Assembly (NCBI GenBank): GCA_902490445.1
Contig: CABUDZ010000102.1
Span: forward strand, 1-6,796
Source of the DNA: an uncultured Collinsella sp.
Lineage (GTDB): Bacteria > Actinomycetota > Coriobacteriia > Coriobacteriales > Coriobacteriaceae
DNA: 6,796 bases
Direction of reading: 5' to 3'
Shown here in pieces: positions 4,757 to 6,796 of this stretch (within the stretch, counting starts at the first letter, position 1; the number at the start of each line of letters is the position of its first letter). Under the pieces are notes generated by a model. That model was not told the origin of the DNA. It saw only the letters and a list, made by a program, of their open reading frames with translations, and searched no databases. The position numbers were made by a program, and so were the translations under genes.

Positions 4757-6220
4757 CTAGCGCACCCCCTTCAGCGGTCCCTCGACCAGCCAAGATCCGG
4801 CATCCTCCAACAGTACTTCGCTGGAATCACAGCCCAGCTCGCGGGCAAGGATTGCAACCACGCGGCTTTGGCAAAAACCACTCTGGCACCGACCCATGCC
4901 AGCGCGGCAGCGGCGCTTGACGCCCTCGACCGAAACCGCGCCCGGGCGGCGCCGAATCGCGGCCACGATCTCGGCCTCGGGCACCGTCTCGCAGCGGCAG
5001 ACAATCTGTCCCCACGCGGGATCCGACTCGATCAGCTCCTCCTTGCGCGCCAGCGGTGCGCGGTCAAAGTCGTCCGGCTCGCGGCGAATTGGATTCCAGT
5101 CCGCCCGCTCGCGCAGCTCCACGCCCGACTCACGCATCACAAGTTCTATACGCTCGGCAATGGCAGGCGCGCTCGCCACGCCTGGGGACTGAATGCCCGC
5201 CGCTTGGAAGAGCCCCGGCACCACGGCCGACTGTCCAATAAAGAAGTCGTTCGTTCCCCGAATGACCGGACGCCCGCCGGCAAACGCACGCACCACGCGG
5301 TGCGTCTCCAGGTCGGGCACCAGCTTGCGCGCGCCGTTCAGGAGCGCGTTTACATCGCTCGCATAGGTCTGCGTGTCGCCCGGCTCGCGCACGGCGGCCG
5401 TCGCGGTAATCACGGTGTTGCCGTGCACGGTTCCCGTGACGATAACGCCCTTGGACACCGGCATGGGAACGGGGTAGAGCGGCATGAGCGCCCGCGGCTC
5501 CTTGTCCAGCACCACGATGTTGCCCTGGCGCCAGACCATCTGAAACTCTTCGGCGCCCGCCATATGCGAGATGTCCGCGGCGCCGTTGCCCGCGGCGTTG
5601 ATCAGGTAGCGGCAGCGCACCTCTCCGGCGGGCGTCGCCAGCGTAAAGCGCACAGCCCCGTCGGTAGTCTCGCCGCCAGCAACCTCAATCGCTTCCACCG
5701 GCGCAGACCGCATAAATGTCACGCCGTTGGCGACGGCGTTCTCCAGCGCGGCAATGGCGACCTCAAAGGGATCGACAAAGCCAGTCGAGGGGCACCATAG
5801 CGCGCACGTGGCCAGGGCACTCGCGCGCGGTTCCAGCTCGTGGATGCGCTCGGGGCCGATAATCGACAGCTCGGGAACGCCGTTGGCTATGCCATTCTGG
5901 CGAAGCTTCTCCAGATGTGTGCGGTCCTCGTCGCTAAAGCCCAGCACCATCGACCCGGTGCGACAGAACAGAAAGCCCAGCTCCTGCGCCCACGTACCGT
6001 ACAACTCGCAGCCACGGGCGTTGACCTGCGCCTTTACGGTGCCCGGCGCCGGATCGTAGCCGGCGTGCACCAGGCCGCCGTTGGCCTTCGACGCGCCCAG
6101 GGCGATATCGTTGGCCGCCTCGACCACGCAAATGGACAAGTCATAGCGCGCGAGCTGCCGCGCGATGGCGCACCCGGTAATGCCCGCGCCCACAATTGCG
6201 ATATCAAACGTTTCTGCCAC
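4757..6220 (-). CDS. GlpA-like FAD-dependent dehydrogenase with C-terminal BFD [2Fe-2S] domain
   Basis: A 487-aa protein and the first gene of the three-gene operon. A DAO-type FAD domain (about residues 5-360) opens with IAIVGAGITGCAIARQL (G11, G13, G16) and shows LGASKANGGLVHAGYDP, TGFVDPFEVA and AAGIQSPGVASAPAIAERI, all typical of the TM1432-type anaerobic glycerol-3-phosphate dehydrogenase group. A C-terminal BFD-like [2Fe-2S] domain (about 406-455) has VCRC (C408, C410) and GMGRCQSGFC (C445, C450), with an additional C438. The likely reaction is glycerol-3-phosphate to dihydroxyacetone phosphate, with electrons going to the two partner proteins. A related 2-hydroxyacid or amino-acid substrate cannot be excluded because no glpK or glpF lies in the window. 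Translation starts at a GTG (6220) with GGGAGG four bases upstream (6225-6230); no better in-frame start is nearby. It is shorter than E. coli GlpA (about 540 aa). Confidence 0.92.
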   Translation of the reverse strand: MAETFDIAIVGAGITGCAIARQLARYDLSICVVEAANDIALGASKANGGLVHAGYDPAPGTVKAQVNARGCELYGTWAQELGFLFCRTGSMVLGFSDEDRTHLEKLRQNGIANGVPELSIIGPERIHELEPRASALATCALWCPSTGFVDPFEVAIAALENAVANGVTFMRSAPVEAIEVAGGETTDGAVRFTLATPAGEVRCRYLINAAGNGAADISHMAGAEEFQMVWRQGNIVVLDKEPRALMPLYPVPMPVSKGVIVTGTVHGNTVITATAAVREPGDTQTYASDVNALLNGARKLVPDLETHRVVRAFAGGRPVIRGTNDFFIGQSAVVPGLFQAAGIQSPGVASAPAIAERIELVMRESGVELRERADWNPIRREPDDFDRAPLARKEELIESDPAWGQIVCRCETVPEAEIVAAIRRRPGAVSVEGVKRRCRAGMGRCQSGFCQSRVVAILARELGCDSSEVLLEDAGSWLVEGPLKGVR

Positions 6221-6237
6221 GGTGCCTCCCAGACGAG

Positions 6238-6288
6238 TTGACAGGCCGTCAATAGGACTATCCTACGGTCTGCACGCCCTCAGTGCAG
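6238..6288. promoter_or_regulatory. Three consecutive short inverted repeats upstream of the operon
   Basis: TTGAC-N5-GTCAA (6238-6252), TAGGA-N3-TCCTA (6253-6265) and CTGCAC-N7-GTGCAG (6270-6288) follow one another 18-68 bp upstream of the operon's start codon. On the minus strand the middle repeat contains TAGGAT, a passable -10, but no matching -35 is seen at 16-18 bp. The cluster is a candidate operator/promoter region. Individual repeats this short occur by chance; the close packing is what makes it notable. Confidence 0.35.
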
Positions 6289-6389
6289 CGGCAATGCGGC
6301 GAACAGCCCCGCAACACCCGCCAACGGCAGGCGAGGGGAGACTCAGGACCATCTGTGACCTCGTCTGCCGCCCCTAGTGTCGGGGGTTT

Positions 6390-6726
6390 GTCTCGTTCTG
6401 TAACAGTAAGCAGAAGAGTTGGATTCCAGATGTTACAGATCGAGACGTTTGCCAGTCGGCCCCTCCGTTTGTCTTGATTTGTAACAGTAAGAGGAGAAAA
6501 TCGGTCCTATGTGTTACAGATTGAGATTTAAAGTCAGGGAGAGATTTTCTGTCTCGATCTGTAACATCTAGGGACCGTTTTGGGGTCTAGATGTTACAGA
6601 TTTAGATGAACCTATCAGTCGGTTTCGAATGTCTAAATCTGTAACGGTAAGACCTGTTTTTACCGAGTTTTTGTTACAGATTGAGATATTGAGATTGGAC
6701 GTTTTCCTTTGTCTTGATCTGTAACA
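6390..6726. repeat. Array of nine 16-bp repeats in alternating orientation (80-bp period)
   Basis: Forward copies (consensus GTCTCGATCTGTAACA) start at 6390, 6471, 6551, 6631 and 6711; reverse-complement copies (TGTTACAGATCGAGAC type) start at 6431, 6512, 6592 and 6672. Steps alternate between 41 and 39-40 bp, so the forward copies recur every 80-81 bp. The 25-nt and 23-24-nt intervals between arms are much less conserved than the arms, though traces of common sequence remain (GTAAG after several forward copies, AGTC-GG in several other gaps). This marks a diverged tandem duplication whose arms have been kept. The region looks markedly more AT-rich than the genes beside it. A very degenerate tenth copy may lie near 6764 (TTGTCACA). 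The array stands about 170 bp upstream of the GlpA-like gene. I know of no named element that it matches. Confidence 0.9.
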
Positions 6727-6796
6727 GATAGAAGGGTTTATGACCCCTACTTTATTAAACCAATTGTCACAAACCGTACTCAATGCTTCTGAACTT

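Noticed and set aside
4517..5800. Plus-strand 427-codon reading frame
   Set aside because: It is antisense to the two flavoprotein genes, with arginine/alanine/histidine-rich shadow composition and no domain.
6238..6266. Plus-strand promoter starting with TTGACA at 6238-6243
   Set aside because: The hexamer at 17-bp spacing is TCCTAC and the best alternative (TATCCT) is only 15 bp away; no plus-strand gene follows.
6390..6726. CRISPR array
   Set aside because: The repeats are only 16 bp, alternate in orientation, and their spacers share residual sequence from an 80-bp duplication; no cas gene is in view.
6568..6783. Minus-strand 71-codon reading frame
   Set aside because: It runs through the repeat array and its protein is largely a translation of the repeat arms; there is no convincing ribosome-binding site or recognisable domain.
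6764..6792. Promoter-like TTGTCA near the right edge
   Set aside because: The hexamer 17 bp on is TTCTGA, a weak -10, and the window ends before any gene could be seen.

Overview
The window looks like a chromosomal piece of a fairly GC-rich anaerobic actinobacterium, most likely a gut Coriobacteriia member of the Collinsella type. This is an inference from three things: the high-GC coding style, a three-gene anaerobic glycerol-3-phosphate dehydrogenase-like operon ending in a DUF1667 protein, and gene gaps filled with short hairpins built on a GGGAC/GTCCC core. No rRNA or other taxonomic marker is present. All four convincing genes lie on the minus strand, so transcription runs from right to left.

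Layout from the left. Positions 1-40 hold nothing I can name. A 13-bp perfect hairpin (41-71) follows the stop of an M24 (Xaa-Pro type) metallopeptidase gene (75-1163). Next is an IS110-family insertion sequence of the IS1111 type, roughly 1230-2780. It is bounded by a perfect 15-bp inverted repeat and encodes a 370-aa DEDD transposase (1547-2659). Noncoding flanks on both sides can fold, and the 5' flank can pair over the transposase ribosome-binding site. A diverged 24-bp direct repeat lies just outside each end. Between the IS and the operon (2781-2984) are a perfect 25-bp inverted repeat and a tandem repeat of about 25 bp.

The operon (6220 to 2985, minus strand) encodes a GlpA-like FAD dehydrogenase with a C-terminal BFD-type [2Fe-2S] domain, an FAD/NAD-binding oxidoreductase, and a small cysteine-rich DUF1667 protein. 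The gaps are 1 and 4 bp and each gene has its own Shine-Dalgarno sequence. By analogy with the Thermotoga TM1432-TM1433-TM1434 set, the three probably form one complex. It would oxidise glycerol-3-phosphate or a similar hydroxy substrate and pass electrons to NAD or another carrier. No glycerol kinase or transporter is in view, so the substrate is inferred.

Upstream of the operon, 6238-6288 carries three consecutive short inverted repeats; 6289-6389 shows nothing recognisable. Then comes the most unusual structure, 6390-6726: nine copies of a 16-bp sequence (consensus GTCTCGATCTGTAACA) in strictly alternating orientation at 39-41 bp steps, i.e. an 80-bp tandem array. Copies face each other as hairpins. 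In one pairing register every difference between partners keeps pairing through G·U or compensatory changes on the plus strand, which suggests a plus-strand structured RNA or a selected palindrome. The last 70 bases (6727-6796) contain no gene or motif I can support.
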